In this document: piece after piece, positions 1-9,414 of the stretch
Position numbering within the stretch: position 1 is the stretch's first letter
Layout: each line of letters starts with the position of its first letter
Assembly: GCA_020723485.1 (NCBI GenBank)
Contig: DYIU01000001.1
Span: forward strand, 434,001 to 498,000
Source of the DNA: Acidimicrobium ferrooxidans
GTDB lineage: Bacteria > Actinomycetota > Geothermincolia > Fen-727 > Anoxymicrobiaceae
Length of the DNA stretch: 64,000 nt
Direction of reading: 5' to 3'
Made by a program: the position numbers and the translations under genes
Notes under the pieces: generated by a model
What the model saw: only the letters and a program-made list of their open reading frames with translations
Database searches by the model: none
What the model was told of the DNA's origin: nothing

Positions 1-1159
1 TGAAGTCGAACAGCTTTACGGCAGCCAGGACCAGTATCACCCCCAGCGCTGCAATGGGCAGGTATTTGAGAATCGGCGTGAGGAACAACAGAATGAGGGC
101 TATCGTAGCCGCGCCGACAAACTGCGACACCTGCGTTTTGGCACGTAGGGAGTAGTTAAGGGCCGTACGCGAGCCGCTCACAGAGACAGGCATGCCGCCT
201 AGAACTCCGGACGCCAGGTTACCAGCGCCCAGCGAGAAAAACGCGCGGTTCGCTGATATGGTCTCCCCATTCTTAGCGGCGTAGGCTCGTTCCGGTGCAA
301 TAGTGTCTGCAAAAGCTATCACGGACATGGCGAGTGCCGTAGGGAGCAGCGCGGTGATATCCTTCCACCCCACGTGAGGAAGGGTCGGGGACGGAAGGCC
401 TTTGGGCATGCTGCCGACTACCGCAAAGCCATGGGAGCTCAGGTCCAGGAAGTATGACAGTAGCACAGCTAGCACCAGCAGCACGAGCGTGCCGGGCACC
501 TTCTCGAAGTACATGTCGATGACAAGCCCCAGCGCGAGCAAACCTATACTGAACACCATCACCCAGACGTGTGTCTGCCCCAGGCTTGTAAGGAAGCGCC
601 ACGCGCTTATGAAGAAATCGCCGCGTGGAATACTGAACCCTAACATCTTGGGTAGCTGGGCCACGATGATTACAAGAGACACGCCCATGAGATAGCCCAG
701 AAGGATGGGCCTTGACAGGAACTCCGCTATGAAGCCGAGGCGAATGAGCCCTCCAAGAATGCAAAAGACGCCCAGCATAAGTGACAGCGCTATCGCGAGT
801 TGCAGAGCCCGCTGCGGATCGCCACCCGACAGGTTGGCAACCGTTGCTCCCGTGATGGTCGCAACGGCCACCTCTGGCCCGAGTATCACCTGCCGGGAAT
901 CGCTGAAAAACGCGAAAGCCACCATTGCACCCATGGCAGCATATAATCCTATGACGGGTGACAATCCGGCCACCTGTGCGTACGCCATGGCGCTGGGAAC
1001 AGTCACTGCTCCGACAGTAATGCCAGCCACGAGGTCCGTCCGAAGAAGAGACCACCCCTCGCTTCCAAGCTGGCGGGCAAAAGGGAGGGCCTGCGTGACC
1101 TGAACCGAGAGTCGCCCGAAGATACGTTTCTTCTTTCGGCTTCCGGTAACTGCGCTCAT
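1..1159 (-). CDS. SulP-family sulfate/anion permease (3' part outside window)
   Basis: I translated the minus strand from the ATG at 1157-1159 to the window edge, about 386 residues with no stop. The protein is very hydrophobic and carries the SulP N-terminal signature region: DLVAGITVGAVTVPSAMAYA, then GLYAAMGAMV and LGPEVAVATI. Later helices include SRPILLGYLMG. SulP proteins are inner-membrane secondary transporters for sulfate, bicarbonate or related anions and usually end in a STAS domain, which would lie beyond position 1. A GAGGAGG sequence directly abuts the ATG, so an in-frame GTG at 1168 is an alternative start. It is the last visible gene of a minus-strand run behind the antiporter at 1943-3220 and the arylsulfatase at 3277-5703. 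Sulfate import next to sulfate-ester cleavage is suggestive but not proof of a shared role. Substrate not determinable. Confidence 0.9.
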   Translation of the reverse strand, partial: MSAVTGSRKKKRIFGRLSVQVTQALPFARQLGSEGWSLLRTDLVAGITVGAVTVPSAMAYAQVAGLSPVIGLYAAMGAMVAFAFFSDSRQVILGPEVAVATITGATVANLSGGDPQRALQLAIALSLMLGVFCILGGLIRLGFIAEFLSRPILLGYLMGVSLVIIVAQLPKMLGFSIPRGDFFISAWRFLTSLGQTHVWVMVFSIGLLALGLVIDMYFEKVPGTLVLLVLAVLLSYFLDLSSHGFAVVGSMPKGLPSPTLPHVGWKDITALLPTALAMSVIAFADTIAPERAYAAKNGETISANRAFFSLGAGNLASGVLGGMPVSVSGSRTALNYSLRAKTQVSQFVGAATIALILLFLTPILKYLPIAALGVILVLAAVKLFDF

Positions 1160-1240
1160 CCTCCTCACAGCTGCATTTGGTTACCTGCGGTAACGGACTA
1201 CAGCCGACAAATTGCTTCACCAGAGAAAGGGTCAAAAACC

Positions 1241-1933
1241 CTACCTAGCCTGAGTAGTATCCATTAGCTCGCGTCCCTCGCTTCGGCTCTTTAAAAGCAC
1301 ATTCACGCTGACCAGCAACGCCCAGAAGGGCATGAGCAGGTTGACATAAGGCAAGATGTCAGATGAAACAAGTAAGACCAGTGCTATCGAAAGACCCAAA
1401 AAAGCCAGCCAGCGGTTGATGAACGAGGTGCGCAGCACTATAGCGGAGGTTGATATCATGAAGACCGCTGCCATTCTTATGGCGAATGTGTTCAGCAAGG
1501 CGAAGGTCATGTGATAGCCGAGACTCCACACATCACTCTGGGTGGTCTTGGTTGGCGCTGCTTTGAACATGGCGATCAGGCCTATTGCGACCGCCGCAGC
1601 AGCGAACAGCATCGCTACGAATAGCAACCCGCTACCCAGGAATACAGTGGCGAAGAACTTGTCTTCGCGCTCGCCCATGCGGTCACGTATTACGCCTATG
1701 AACCAGATAAAGGCGATTCCCGCGAAGGGGATGAGGTTGATAGCGATAACAGCCAAAGTCCTGCGACCACCCTGGGCGAGCCAGACTCCTGCATCGGCGG
1801 GGTTCCTGGCTATCGAGAATCTGATGAGTAAGATGCTTATCGCAAGGAGTATTGCGAAAAGTATACCTGCGATAGCAGCACTGCGGGGCGTCCTCAGTCT
1901 CTTAACTATTCTGACTTCATCTGTCATCATCAT
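1241..1933 (-). CDS. Hypothetical polytopic membrane protein
   Basis: The 230-residue product has about six hydrophobic segments (roughly residues 18-40, 58-80, 95-125, 140-165, 170-190 and 192-212) and no motif I recognise. It starts MMMTDEV and ends in a short charged tail. It begins only 9 bases downstream of the antiporter stop codon, so the two are probably cotranscribed, and it precedes the SulP permease by 81 bases. Base composition looks somewhat less GC-rich than the later part of the window. No function is proposed. It could be an accessory subunit of either transporter, but nothing in the sequence shows this. Confidence 0.7.
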   Translation of the reverse strand: MMMTDEVRIVKRLRTPRSAAIAGILFAILLAISILLIRFSIARNPADAGVWLAQGGRRTLAVIAINLIPFAGIAFIWFIGVIRDRMGEREDKFFATVFLGSGLLFVAMLFAAAAVAIGLIAMFKAAPTKTTQSDVWSLGYHMTFALLNTFAIRMAAVFMISTSAIVLRTSFINRWLAFLGLSIALVLLVSSDILPYVNLLMPFWALLVSVNVLLKSRSEGRELMDTTQAR

Positions 1934-1942
1934 CTCTTGGTT

Positions 1943-3220
1943 TCAACCGTGCTTGAGATGCCTTCTCGGCACGAACGTGTTGACCGCCCTGCCCTCCGAC
2001 ATCTCTCCATGCAAGTCTGCTTGACCTTCGTACCAGCTGGCATACCTGTTAGACCCCCACCAGGCGGTAAGACCATGCAGAAGGATGCTCAAGCCCACGG
2101 TAACCGCCATTATCGTGACTATCAGTTCCGTGCCGGGGAGCTTCGCCTCCTCTATTATGATGCCGGCAAAGACTATGGACGCCAGGCCGCGAGGGCCGAA
2201 CCAGCCCATGTACAGCAACGACGGCCAACGGGTATTCGAACGGACCATCGCCAGCGCAACCGGGACCATCCGCACTATTGTAAGACTCAAGGCCGCGTAG
2301 AGGACGATCTGCCAGGTGAGCCCGCCGATGGCTGAGCTGAGGATGGCGTTTCCGAAGACGAAGAAACTTAGCACTACCAGTATCTGGCCGAGCGCGTCCG
2401 GGAATTCTTTCAAGTCAGTAACCTGCTCGCGCACAACAAGCCCGAAGACGAAGCCTGCGACCCAGGCGGAGATAAAACCACTCCCTTCGAACGGGACGGC
2501 CAGCGCGTATGCAAGTGCGGCCAGTGCCGCGACCCCTACCTGCAACCAGACGGAATCAGCCCATTTCTTCAGTTGAGCGACGGCAGCGAGCTTTCCTCCC
2601 AGCCAGCCCACCGCGATACCGATGAGTCCGGACAAGACAATCGTTTTCACGATAAACCAGATAGCCTGCCCGCCGGTCTGGCCGTGCGTGGCGACCTCGG
2701 TCCCGGCGATCAGCAGCATGACTATCGGGAACACTATTCCGTCATTCAGCCCGCTCTCCACGTTCAAGCCCTGGCGGATGCTCAGTGGTACGCGGGGATT
2801 GGAGATGACCGCCAGCCCCAGGGCGGCATCGGTGGGGGCAAGTATCGCCCCGACCAAGGCAGCCTCCCAGACATCCAGCTTGCCGAAGAGCACCAGCGCC
2901 GCGATGAATCCCAGGACTATGGTCAAGGGAAGGCCTATTCCGAGCAGCCGCTCCGGTATGTAAGCCTGCTTTCGCCATGACTTGGCGTTGACGCTCATGG
3001 CATCCGTGAACAGGACAAGCACCAGGGTGGCTTCCAGCAGAGTCTTGACGACCTCCGGGTCGGCCGAGAGCTTGACCATGTCAAGACACTTGGGCCCGAT
3101 TATCAGGCCCAGGGCGGTGAAGATGATGGGACCGGTCAGGAACGTCCTGCTCAGTCGGCCGGAGAAAACCGCGTAGATGAAGATCAGCACTGCCAGGACG
3201 GCAAACCAGTAGGCGTTCAT
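1943..3220 (-). CDS. CPA1-type Na+(K+)/H+ antiporter, NhaP-like
   Basis: This 425-residue membrane protein has about twelve hydrophobic helices over its whole length. It carries hallmark CPA1 motifs: APTDAALG around residue 127 and NVESGLNDG around residue 152, whose ND pair is the ion-binding site in NhaP/NHE exchangers. The product would exchange cytoplasmic Na+ or K+ for protons across the inner membrane, serving pH and salt homeostasis. Length is normal for NhaP proteins lacking a long regulatory tail. A GAGGTGA ribosome-binding site lies just upstream of the ATG at 3220. Downstream, 9 bases away, is a hypothetical membrane protein. Ion specificity cannot be read from sequence. Confidence 0.9.
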   Translation of the reverse strand: MNAYWFAVLAVLIFIYAVFSGRLSRTFLTGPIIFTALGLIIGPKCLDMVKLSADPEVVKTLLEATLVLVLFTDAMSVNAKSWRKQAYIPERLLGIGLPLTIVLGFIAALVLFGKLDVWEAALVGAILAPTDAALGLAVISNPRVPLSIRQGLNVESGLNDGIVFPIVMLLIAGTEVATHGQTGGQAIWFIVKTIVLSGLIGIAVGWLGGKLAAVAQLKKWADSVWLQVGVAALAALAYALAVPFEGSGFISAWVAGFVFGLVVREQVTDLKEFPDALGQILVVLSFFVFGNAILSSAIGGLTWQIVLYAALSLTIVRMVPVALAMVRSNTRWPSLLYMGWFGPRGLASIVFAGIIIEEAKLPGTELIVTIMAVTVGLSILLHGLTAWWGSNRYASWYEGQADLHGEMSEGRAVNTFVPRRHLKHG

Positions 3221-3276
3221 CCCGTCACCTCAAGTGGAGACCGCAATAAGGTCTTTATTTCCGATGACTCACAACA

Positions 3277-5703
3277 TCACTGCCGTGACATGGCAACGCG
3301 TATCAGTTCCTGCGGGTCGATCTTATGGCTCTCGTCGTCTTCGCCCGCATTTATCTGCACGAGCTCGATCTTGCCGTTGAACCTGCTCGACTCTCCGCTG
3401 TAATCGGTGCTGACAGGCATTCCGAAGTCCTCGCCGATATCCGTGGTCTCGTCGGCGGAGAAGATGATCGGGTGCGTTGCCGGGATCTTGCCCTCTCCGA
3501 CCTTCTTACCGTCGCAGTAAAGCGTCACGTCTCCTCCTTTGCCCAGGCCGCCGCCTTCATAGGCGAACTCCATGCGGACCTGGTGACTTCCTGGAGGTAT
3601 CTGTTCGGCAGCCTCGACCGGGAACTCATGCAGGCCGAGCACGTTATAGGTGAATTTCAGCTTGCCTTCCAGCGCGTAGAAGACCCAGCCTCCGAAGTGG
3701 CCTCCCTGGGCGATGATCACCCCCTGGCAGGGCTCCTCGGGAGCCACGATCTGGGCGGTGACCGACCAGGACCTGTTCTTGATGTTGATGACGCTGTTCT
3801 CGGACAGGCGCTTCATGCCTGGGAAGAAGAGCTGCGAGGTGCCTTGGACCAACTGTGGGCGCCCGGCCATATCAGGATCTATGCGCTCGACGCCGCGGTC
3901 GTCCAGCGGCAGTACGTTATACCTCACAGCTTCGATGAGGAACAGGCGCTGAAGTTCGTGGAGTTTCTCGGGCATCTCCTTGGAAAGGTCCCGCGCCTGG
4001 CTCCAGTCCTTGTTGCCGTCGTACAGCTCCCATGCGTCGTCGTCGAACTCAGGCAGCTTCGGCCCTCCCATGAGCTCCCAGGGCGTGCGGTGCTTTGTGA
4101 CCGCGCTCCAGCCCTTGAAGTAGATGCCGCGGTTGCAAAACATCTCGAAGTACTGCAGGTCGTGGCGCTCCGGCTCTTCGGCGTCGTTGAAGCTGTAGAG
4201 CATGCTCGTCCCTTCCATGGGGGACTGCTGCACTCCTTGGACGAAGGTAGGCTCGGGAATCCCCGCGGTTTCCAGGATGGTCGGAGCCACGTCGATGCAG
4301 TGCGTGAACTGGTTGCGCATGCCGCCCTTCTCTTCGATGCCTTTCGGCCAGTGGACTATCGTGCCGTTGCGCGTCCCGCCCCAGTGCGAGGCCACCTGCT
4401 TGGTCCACTGGTAAGGGGTGTCCATGGCCCACGCCCAGCCCACGGCATAGTGATTGTACGCCTCGGGTGTACCCAGCTTATCCATCACGGAGATCATGTA
4501 CTCGGGGGTTTCCAGGTGTGCCGCCCCGTTGAAGTTCGCCATCTCGTTGAAAGCACCGTTGAGGGTTCCCTCCGCGGAGGCCCCGTTGTCCCCGATGATG
4601 TAGTAGATGAGGGTATCGTCCAGTATTTCGAGTTGCTCGATGGCGTCGATGACCCGGCCTACGTGGTAGTCGGTGTGCTCCATGAAACCGGCGTACACCT
4701 CCATCTCGCGCTCCAGGACCGGTTTCAGTTCGTCAGGCATGTCGTCCCAGGCGGGTATAACATCGGGCCTCTTCGTCAGTTCCGCGTCCTCGGGGATGAC
4801 GCCCAGTTCCTTCTGCTTCTTGATGGTTATCTCGCGCTGCCTGTCCCAACCGTGCGCGAACTTGCCTTTGTACTTGTCGGCCCACTCGGGTGGCACGTGG
4901 TGCGGGGCGTGGGTCGCGCCGGGCGCGAAGTAGACGAAGAACGGCTTGTCCGGCATGAGCGCCTTCTGCGACCGGATCCAGTCGATGGCGCGGTCGGCAA
5001 GATCTTCGGTGAGGTGGTATCCCTCCTCGGGGGTCTTCTCCGGCTCGACCGGGTTGGTCCCCTCGTACAGCGCGGGGTACCACTGGTTGTTCTCGCCCCC
5101 GATGAAGCCGTAGAAGTACTCGAACCCTCCGCCGCCCGAGGGCCACATGTCGAACGGCCCCATCGGTGATGACTGCCAGACCGGCACTTCGTGGCACTTC
5201 CCGAACTGTGCTGTCGAGTACCCGTTGTACTTCAGTGTCAGGGCCAGCGGCGCCTTGGTGTTGGGCGTGAGGGAGGTCTGCCCCGGCGCCGACGTCGCGG
5301 TTTCCGTTATGTTGCCCATGGCGACGGAGTGGTGGTTACGGCCCGTCAGCAATGCCTTTCGGGTCGGTGCGCACAGTGCGGTGGTGTGGAAGCGCGTGTA
5401 TTTGAGGCCGCCTCCAGCGAGCTTCTCAGCCGCAGGAGTTTCGCATGGTCCGCCAAATGCGCTCGCTGCACCGAAGCCGGCGTCGTCCAGCAGGATCACC
5501 AGGACGTTTGGCGCACCTTCCGGCGGCATGACTGGTTCGATAGGAGGGAACTTAGTGTCGGGGTCTTTCGCATCATAAGTGATAAGACCCCAGCTGGGTT
5601 GGTCTGGGATCGGCAGGACCGAGCGCTGGATGCCTCTCGAATCACTTGGCACAGCAGTCACTTCCCTTCGAACTGAGCCGGATGATCTGCGGTCATTCCC
5701 CAT
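3277..5703 (-). CDS. Type I arylsulfatase (formylglycine-dependent)
   Basis: The 808-residue protein has an N-terminal metal-binding LLDDAG (D73-D74) and the sulfatase signature CAPTRKALLTG, where C111 is the residue converted to formylglycine in cysteine-type sulfatases. The second sulfatase motif reads GKCHE instead of the common GKWHE. A later DNGAS supplies another metal ligand. Residues from about 640 on form a beta-rich region like the C-terminal sandwich of AtsA-type enzymes. No signal peptide is evident, so it is probably cytoplasmic. It should hydrolyse a sulfate ester; the substrate is unknown. The ATG used (5703) has no clear Shine-Dalgarno, and TAGAAT directly precedes it, so translation may begin further in. 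No formylglycine-generating enzyme is visible in the window. Confidence 0.92.
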   Translation of the reverse strand: MGNDRRSSGSVRREVTAVPSDSRGIQRSVLPIPDQPSWGLITYDAKDPDTKFPPIEPVMPPEGAPNVLVILLDDAGFGAASAFGGPCETPAAEKLAGGGLKYTRFHTTALCAPTRKALLTGRNHHSVAMGNITETATSAPGQTSLTPNTKAPLALTLKYNGYSTAQFGKCHEVPVWQSSPMGPFDMWPSGGGGFEYFYGFIGGENNQWYPALYEGTNPVEPEKTPEEGYHLTEDLADRAIDWIRSQKALMPDKPFFVYFAPGATHAPHHVPPEWADKYKGKFAHGWDRQREITIKKQKELGVIPEDAELTKRPDVIPAWDDMPDELKPVLEREMEVYAGFMEHTDYHVGRVIDAIEQLEILDDTLIYYIIGDNGASAEGTLNGAFNEMANFNGAAHLETPEYMISVMDKLGTPEAYNHYAVGWAWAMDTPYQWTKQVASHWGGTRNGTIVHWPKGIEEKGGMRNQFTHCIDVAPTILETAGIPEPTFVQGVQQSPMEGTSMLYSFNDAEEPERHDLQYFEMFCNRGIYFKGWSAVTKHRTPWELMGGPKLPEFDDDAWELYDGNKDWSQARDLSKEMPEKLHELQRLFLIEAVRYNVLPLDDRGVERIDPDMAGRPQLVQGTSQLFFPGMKRLSENSVINIKNRSWSVTAQIVAPEEPCQGVIIAQGGHFGGWVFYALEGKLKFTYNVLGLHEFPVEAAEQIPPGSHQVRMEFAYEGGGLGKGGDVTLYCDGKKVGEGKIPATHPIIFSADETTDIGEDFGMPVSTDYSGESSRFNGKIELVQINAGEDDESHKIDPQELIRVAMSRQ

Positions 5704-5904
5704 ATTCTACATGCCATATTCAAAATCATCTAATAGCTGCATCTTTCCATAGGGGCAATCCCTGCAAACCAGAAAGCTCAATGACCATGTCGGAGCGCGC
5801 CATTCCATCCCCTCGTGTTCTAAGTGGATCCAACGAGGTAACCAGATGGCGGCGAGCGGTGACCCACCCCCTTACGCGCAGCTCAACGGTTCTTGATTTC
5901 TATA

Positions 5905-6516
5905 CTAAGGCTGCAGTCCGCGGAGTACCACGTGGAGATATCGCTCTCCAGCTTTCAACAGGTCGAATGATCCGTTTTGAAGGCACCAGTCGTAAACAAC
6001 TCCTCTTATGCCTTGTATGAGTATCTCCGAGATTTCCATCTCAGTCATGTCCTTACGGATTTCCCCGGTATCCTGGGCATCCTTGACCAGTCCCTCCGTT
6101 ATCCCATACAGCGCTCGCTTTGGTGAGGCGACCGGCGACCCGGTAATGCTTGGCCCTATCTGACTGTGATATGCCACCTTAATGACATCGATTCCCTGGT
6201 CGTTTATGTATTCCAAGGCGAGACTGAGAAATTCGTGCAGCTTGTCGGTGTTACTCTTCTTCTTCTTCTGAATCTTCTTGAGCGATTCTTTGTAGAAATC
6301 ATCAATTGTTAGGAACTCCTCCAATACTATCTGGTTCTTGGATTTAAAGAGGTTGTAGAAAGTGCTCTTGGCAACTCCGGCCTCTTCACATATTTCATCG
6401 ACGGTCACGCTATCGTAACCTCGATCTCGAAAGAGCTCCATGGCAACCTCAAATATGATCCGGCGGGTCTCCAGCGAAAACTGTTCCCGGCGCGTCAACC
6501 TGGTAGCCTGAGCCAT
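5905..6516 (-). CDS. TetR/AcrR-family transcriptional regulator
   Basis: The 203-residue protein has a classic N-terminal TetR helix-turn-helix: IFEVAMELFRDRGYDSVTVD, then EICEEAGVAKSTFYNLFKSK (residues about 18-60). A variable helical ligand domain follows. The gene is transcribed divergently from the thiolase operon starting at 6750. The space between them contains two copies of a GTACTA(A/T)AGTA(C/T) palindrome overlapping a possible promoter. By analogy with the family it most likely represses the divergent operon until an acyl-CoA or aromatic ligand binds. The ligand is not inferable. The 200 bases between its stop and the arylsulfatase start hold no gene I can support. Confidence 0.9.
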   Translation of the reverse strand: MAQATRLTRREQFSLETRRIIFEVAMELFRDRGYDSVTVDEICEEAGVAKSTFYNLFKSKNQIVLEEFLTIDDFYKESLKKIQKKKKSNTDKLHEFLSLALEYINDQGIDVIKVAYHSQIGPSITGSPVASPKRALYGITEGLVKDAQDTGEIRKDMTEMEISEILIQGIRGVVYDWCLQNGSFDLLKAGERYLHVVLRGLQP

Positions 6517-6589
6517 CTTCGCCTCCCTGGAAGAAAGTTCTCGACAATCATTGACCGTAAACGCTGATTGATTGTACCATGGTCCCCTA

Positions 6590-6620
6590 TTGTACTAAAG
6601 TACAAACACATACTATAGTA
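6590..6620 (+). promoter_or_regulatory. Putative promoter with two overlapping TetR operators
   Basis: Two related palindromes lie 6 bases apart: TGTACTAAAGTACA at 6591-6604 and TACTATAGTA at 6611-6620. Read on the minus strand the second begins GTACTATAGTAT, so both fit GTACTA(A/T)AGTA(C/T). A possible -35 TTGTAC (6590-6595) and -10 TATAGT (6614-6619), spacing 18, overlap both. The position between tetR and the thiolase operon fits a repressor operator. Inferred, not shown. Confidence 0.5.
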
Positions 6621-6749
6621 CGACCTAAAGCAGGTACCTTGAGCACCACACATGCTTCGGAGTCATACGCTCTCAAGTCTCGAGACGGCCGCGCGCTGTT
6701 TCGCAAGCGCTCCGCTATCCGGCTTGAGAATAGAATGGATGGGGGAAAG

Positions 6750-7994
6750 ATGAGTGATGACGTCTACATCGCGGGCATCGGGATGACCCGCTTCGCCAAG
6801 TACCCGGAGAAAAGCGTCAAGCAGCTTGCGGCTGATGCTCTCGATGCCCTCATGAAGGACCTGCCCGTGGAGAAGAAGGACATGGAGGCGGCCTGGTTCA
6901 GCAATTCCGTGTGGGGCTACTTCTTCGGCCAGGAGACCATCAGGGGCCAGGTGGCTCTCACGCCCCTCGGTATCCAGGCCATCCCGGTAACCAACGTCGA
7001 GAACGCCTGTGCGGGCGCCTCGACCGCGGTGCATCATGCCTGGATGAGCGTGAAGGCCGGGCTCTACGACGTGGTGCTCGCCATGGGCGCCGAGAAGCTC
7101 TTCCTGCCTGACGACCCTGTCAAGATGTTCAAGGCGTTCATGTCAGGGGTGGACATGGAGCAGGTAGAAGCGATGATCGCCGAGATGCAGGCCGAGGCCC
7201 GGAAGAAGGCAAAGGAATCCGGAGCGGAAGGCAAGGAGAAACAGGGCGGCCATTCGGCGTTCATGGACATCTACGGCATGATGGCGCGCGATCACATGGA
7301 CCGCTACGGCACCACCCAGCGCCAGCTCGCCGTCATCTCATCCAAGAACCACCACCATGGGGCGATGAACCCCCTGGCCCAGTACCGGAAGGACATGACC
7401 GTCGAGGAGGTCCTGGAGGACCGCGTAGTCGCCTATCCCATCACGAGGTCCATGTGCGCGCCCATCGGGGACGGAGGCACGGCGGCGATCATCTGCTCAG
7501 AAAAGGGCTTGAAGAGGTTCCCGGACGCGCGCCCTGTAAAGATCAGGGCCTCTATCCTCACAGCAGGTTCCACCCGGGACAGCGGTTTCGACCCTGTCGG
7601 GGTGCGTGCGGGCAGGCTGGCTTACGAGCGGGCAGGCCTCGGTCCGGAGGACATTGACGTTGCCGAGGTCCACGACGCCACGGCCTTCGGCGAGCTCTGG
7701 CAGTACGAGAACATGGGTTTCTGTCCCGAGGGTGAAGGAGGGCCGTTCGCCGAATCCGGGGCGACCGCGCTGGGGGGCAGACTTCCCGTCAATACCAGCG
7801 GGGGGCTGGAATGCCGGGGCCACCCGATCGGCGCCTCCGGCATCGCTCAGATGCACGAGCTCGTGATGCAGCTGCGGGGCGACGCCGGTCCCCGCCAGGT
7901 GGAGGGCGCCCGGATAGCACTGGCAGAGAACGGCGGCGGCTTCATCGAGTCGGCGGAGGCGGCCATGTGCGTACACGTCCTGGAGAGAGTCTAG
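6750..7994 (+). CDS. Thiolase-family acyl-CoA acyltransferase (SCP2/SCPx-like)
   Basis: Starting at the ATG at 6750, preceded by a purine-rich GGGGGAAAG, the product has 414 residues. It contains the thiolase nucleophile motif NACAGAS (C87) and the C-terminal GLECRGHPIGASG, whose His is catalytic in thiolases. The C-terminal second-Cys region is replaced by AENGGG, as in SCP2-type and archaeal-type thiolases. A charged insertion, rich in Lys and Glu, lies around residues 147-167. The enzyme would cleave a 3-ketoacyl-CoA with CoA, or run the reverse condensation. It is the first gene of the operon divergent from tetR and is followed after 33 bases by a CoA ligase, which fits beta-oxidation-like degradation. 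An upstream in-frame extension to 6579 exists but lacks a ribosome-binding site. Confidence 0.88.
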   Translation: MSDDVYIAGIGMTRFAKYPEKSVKQLAADALDALMKDLPVEKKDMEAAWFSNSVWGYFFGQETIRGQVALTPLGIQAIPVTNVENACAGASTAVHHAWMSVKAGLYDVVLAMGAEKLFLPDDPVKMFKAFMSGVDMEQVEAMIAEMQAEARKKAKESGAEGKEKQGGHSAFMDIYGMMARDHMDRYGTTQRQLAVISSKNHHHGAMNPLAQYRKDMTVEEVLEDRVVAYPITRSMCAPIGDGGTAAIICSEKGLKRFPDARPVKIRASILTAGSTRDSGFDPVGVRAGRLAYERAGLGPEDIDVAEVHDATAFGELWQYENMGFCPEGEGGPFAESGATALGGRLPVNTSGGLECRGHPIGASGIAQMHELVMQLRGDAGPRQVEGARIALAENGGGFIESAEAAMCVHVLERV

Positions 7995-8027
7995 CTGCGT
8001 TCTTACGGAAAGGAGGCGGGACAAGAG

Positions 8028-9389
8028 ATGGACGACAACCGGCCTTACTGGAACATGGAAGTCGAGACAAAGCTCAACACCCCGGAGATGCGGGAGCTCC
8101 AGCTGGACAAGCTGAGGGTCATGTTGAGAAGGCTCGACAACAATGCACCCTTCTATTCAAAACAGTTCAAAGAGCTCGGGGTCGACCCGGACAAGATAAG
8201 CAGCTTTGAGGAGTTCGGCAAGCGCGTCCCCGTATTCGACAAGGAGGGCCTGCGGGCCATGGTCGTGGAGTTCGGGGGAGACCTCCTGGCCGTCCTGGAC
8301 CAGATAATGCCGGTATCTGTGGACGACCTGACCATCATGGCGACCACCACGGGTACCACCGGCATCCCCACGCCTTACCCCATGACATGGCACGACATGG
8401 TGGACCTGTGGGGCGAGGCTATGGTGCGGGGCGCCTGGCGGGCGGGTATCCGTTCCAAGGACCGGATACTCTTCTGTTTCGCGCTCTCGATGGTCATCGC
8501 CGGCATCCCGACAATGATGGGCATGCACAAGCTGGGCTGCATGGCTATCCCGGTGGGTGCGGAGGCTGGCACAGACAGAGTGCTCCTGATGCAGAGCCTG
8601 TTCAAGGGAACCGTTTACTCGGGAACCCCTTCCATGGCCGATTACCTGGCCGAGAAGGTAAAGTCCCAGGGCAAGGACCCGAAGGATCTCGGTCTTCGCA
8701 TCCTGATGTGCGGCGGGGAACCCGGTGCGGGCATCCCCGAGGTACGAGAGAGGCTCGAGTCGGCCTACGGAGCGCGCCTGTTCGACGCGGGCGCCGGGTT
8801 CGGGTACTCCTGCGACCACGAGGAGTACCAGGGTATGCACTGGACCGCCGACGACCTCGCCTACTACGAGCTGGTCGACCCGGACACGAAAGAGCCCATT
8901 CCGCTCGAGGACGGGGCCGAAGGGGAGGCTCTGTTTACCATAATCGACGGGGACGGCATGGCCTGGGTGCGCACCAGTCTGGGCGACATACAGCAGGTCT
9001 TCACCTCCCCGTGTCCGTGCGGAAAGACGGGCATCCGATACAAGGTGGTCGGCCGGACGGACGACATGCTCAAGGTGAAGGGGGCCATCGTCTATCCCAC
9101 CATGGTGGAAGGAGTGGTCGGCTCCTTCGTCCCCAGGGTCACCGGCCAGTTCCGCATAGTGCTCACCGAGAAGCCGCCGCGCGTGATACCGCCTCTCAAA
9201 GTGAAGATCGAGTGCGCCGAGGACTTCCCTGAAGACAAACTCCCGCAGCTCGAAAAGGAGATGAAAGAGACATTCCACAACAAGACCAAGTGCACCCCGG
9301 AGATCATCTGGGCGGAGGCCGGCGAGCTGGAGCGCTCCACTTACAAGGGCAAGGTCTTCGAGAAGCTCTACGAGGAACAGAAAGCATAA
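8028..9389 (+). CDS. Phenylacetate-CoA ligase-like adenylate-forming enzyme
   Basis: The 453-residue product matches the PaaK branch of the adenylate-forming superfamily. It has ATTTGTTGIPT (P-loop-like ATP motif, residues about 105-115), a central CGGEPGAG, and the C-terminal hinge GRTDDMLKVKGAIVYP followed by a small lid domain. Such enzymes activate an aryl or other carboxylic acid with ATP to an acyl-AMP and then to the CoA thioester. AGGAGG-type spacing upstream (GGAGGCGGGAC) supports the ATG at 8028. It sits between the thiolase and a nitroreductase-family gene, so it probably supplies CoA esters to the pathway. The substrate could be an aromatic acid but is not determined. Confidence 0.88.
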   Translation: MDDNRPYWNMEVETKLNTPEMRELQLDKLRVMLRRLDNNAPFYSKQFKELGVDPDKISSFEEFGKRVPVFDKEGLRAMVVEFGGDLLAVLDQIMPVSVDDLTIMATTTGTTGIPTPYPMTWHDMVDLWGEAMVRGAWRAGIRSKDRILFCFALSMVIAGIPTMMGMHKLGCMAIPVGAEAGTDRVLLMQSLFKGTVYSGTPSMADYLAEKVKSQGKDPKDLGLRILMCGGEPGAGIPEVRERLESAYGARLFDAGAGFGYSCDHEEYQGMHWTADDLAYYELVDPDTKEPIPLEDGAEGEALFTIIDGDGMAWVRTSLGDIQQVFTSPCPCGKTGIRYKVVGRTDDMLKVKGAIVYPTMVEGVVGSFVPRVTGQFRIVLTEKPPRVIPPLKVKIECAEDFPEDKLPQLEKEMKETFHNKTKCTPEIIWAEAGELERSTYKGKVFEKLYEEQKA

Positions 9390-9414
9390 GAGCCGGATTG
9401 CGGGGGGGTTGCAG

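Noticed and set aside
273-1235. 320-residue minus-strand open frame over the permease
   Set aside because: It is Cys/Arg-rich with no domain, while the overlapping frame starting at 1159 encodes a clear SulP protein through the same bases.
3325-5169. 614-residue plus-strand open frame antisense to the arylsulfatase
   Set aside because: Long antisense frames are expected in GC-rich coding DNA; the minus frame has the complete sulfatase motifs.
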